The notes below the pieces were generated by a model that was not told the DNA's origin, searched no databases, and saw only the letters and a list, made by a program, of their open reading frames with translations. A stretch of 6,345 nt of DNA, taken from an uncultured Demequina sp. GTDB taxonomy: Bacteria > Actinomycetota > Actinomycetes > Actinomycetales > Demequinaceae. Position numbers and translations under genes: made by a program. The stretch is taken from NCBI GenBank assembly GCA_937925595.1, contig CALALQ010000086.1, positions 1-6,345 on the forward strand, read 5' to 3'. This document shows, piece after piece, positions 5,635 through 6,345 of the stretch (its first letter is position 1; each line of letters starts with the position of its first letter).

Positions 5635-6345
5635 CCGTGAGCGTGGGCGGTGGCACCCGTGTCGCGGTCGATGAGCTGTTCGCTGAGGCTGCCGCGTTGG
5701 GCGCGCTGCACCGGGCCTGTGGCGAGTGGACCCAGCGGGCGCGTGAGCTGCGCGAATGGGCCGGCTCGGCGGGCATCGATGCCGCGCCGGGAGCGGGGGG
5801 TGACACCCCGGGGTACTCGCTGCACCACGCCTGGGTGCTGTTCGACCGTGCAGCGGTCGAAGCCGAGGGCTTGCACGCGGCGTTGGTCCGGTGCGCTGAG
5901 CGGTACGGCCACGCCGAGCGGACCGTCACGGCGATGTGGGACCTCGGCGCTCGGTATGGTGCGGGCGTCCTGGGTCTCACCTTTCCGCTGTGGGCAGCCC
6001 CCGCCGGGCTGGTCGCCGCGACGCTCGCCGGCGCGGCCGCCGCGGGGCTCTGGAGTCCGGAGCGCTCGCTCGGGGCGATCGGGTCGAACCCGGCTGTCGT
6101 CAGGCTGGTGCGTTCGGCGGGCGGCGCCATCGATGAGGCGGTGCTCGGGCGGATGGGCGTGCCGCCCGGGCTCGCGGTGCTGCTCGGGCGGTCGATGCGC
6201 GCATCGGAGAACGCGAGCGTGCTGCTCGGGGCCGCGGCCACCTTCGGGCTGGTCGGCAGCACCGTACTGATCGACGGGCCGGTGACGGTGCGGCGCGCCT
6301 CACCCGCGCCGGCCCGGGTGCCGGCGCCGACCGGGACCGCCCAGC
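5619..6345 (+). CDS. WXG-domain protein with hydrophobic segment, incomplete at the window end
   Basis: The frame stays open from GTG 5619 to the last base (242 codons plus one base), so the C-terminus is missing. Residues 16-47 and 68-108 form two predicted helices around W47-A-G49, a W-x-G turn. Y96-GHA-E100 fits the YxxxD/E signal of actinobacterial type VII secretion substrates. Cys34 and Cys92 sit one in each helix. Residues 113-145 are long, hydrophobic and Gly/Ala-rich. A mixed region follows (GSNPAVVRLVRSAGGAIDE, 155-173), then a second weaker hydrophobic stretch (about 199-218) and a Pro/Ala linker (227-239). The linker implies a further domain beyond the window. From memory, proteins of this layout in Microbacteriaceae can end in an alpha/beta-hydrolase domain; this cannot be seen here. 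GTG 5637 is an alternative in-frame start. The 16-base overlap with the upstream gene indicates one operon. Confidence 0.72.
   Translation, partial: MADELTVSVGGGTRVAVDELFAEAAALGALHRACGEWTQRARELREWAGSAGIDAAPGAGGDTPGYSLHHAWVLFDRAAVEAEGLHAALVRCAERYGHAERTVTAMWDLGARYGAGVLGLTFPLWAAPAGLVAATLAGAAAAGLWSPERSLGAIGSNPAVVRLVRSAGGAIDEAVLGRMGVPPGLAVLLGRSMRASENASVLLGAAATFGLVGSTVLIDGPVTVRRASPAPARVPAPTGTAQ

Noticed and set aside
5165..6262. 365-codon open frame on the minus strand opposite the WXG-like genes
   Set aside because: It has a Ser/Pro/Ala-rich shadow translation. The + strand frames there have better codon bias, the expected helical patterns and a coherent overlapping arrangement.
1..6345. CRISPR array, tRNA, rRNA, insertion sequence or transposase
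   Set aside because: None seen: no regularly spaced repeats, no tRNA-like cloverleaf noticed, and no transposase motifs in any credible frame.

Overview
The window is high-GC DNA (roughly 70% by eye) with strong G/C bias at third codon positions, frequent GTG starts and tightly overlapping genes. The gene set (three-subunit proton-translocating transhydrogenase, PurB next to a low-molecular-weight tyrosine phosphatase, small membrane proteins, WXG-like genes) suggests an actinobacterium, most likely of the family Microbacteriaceae (an Agromyces- or Microbacterium-like organism). The family placement is inference from style and gene order; no marker gene such as 16S rRNA is present.

Left part (1-1993, + strand): the end of a pntAa-pntAb-pntB operon encoding the membrane-bound NAD(P) transhydrogenase, which couples proton flow to hydride transfer between NADH and NADP+. 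The three cistrons overlap by 1 and 4 bases, so translation is probably coupled. After a 156-bp gap with a plausible -10 element, a two-gene unit (2150-3066, + strand) encodes a six-helix HdeD/DUF308-like membrane protein and a 107-residue protein with two membrane helices, again with a 4-base GTGA overlap.

Centre (3067-3260): a 194-bp gap between convergent genes. It holds a symmetric 91-bp nested inverted repeat (22-bp perfect arms, 14-nt internal loop on each side, 7-bp inner stem, 5-nt loop) and a perfect 15-bp tandem duplication. On the minus strand follow purB (adenylosuccinate lyase) and, directly upstream with no gap, a low-molecular-weight protein tyrosine phosphatase. They form a two-gene operon read leftwards.

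Right part (5169-6345): a divergent intergenic region carries an imperfect 20-22 bp direct repeat and contains no TA dinucleotide. Beyond it lie two overlapping + strand genes: a 107-residue helical-hairpin protein and a larger protein that runs off the window. The larger one begins with a WXG100-like helical hairpin (WAG turn, YxxxE) followed by a long hydrophobic stretch and a Pro/Ala-rich linker. This pair looks like a type VII secretion-type substrate and partner, and is the most promising accessory material in the window. Everything else is ordinary housekeeping or small membrane-protein sequence.
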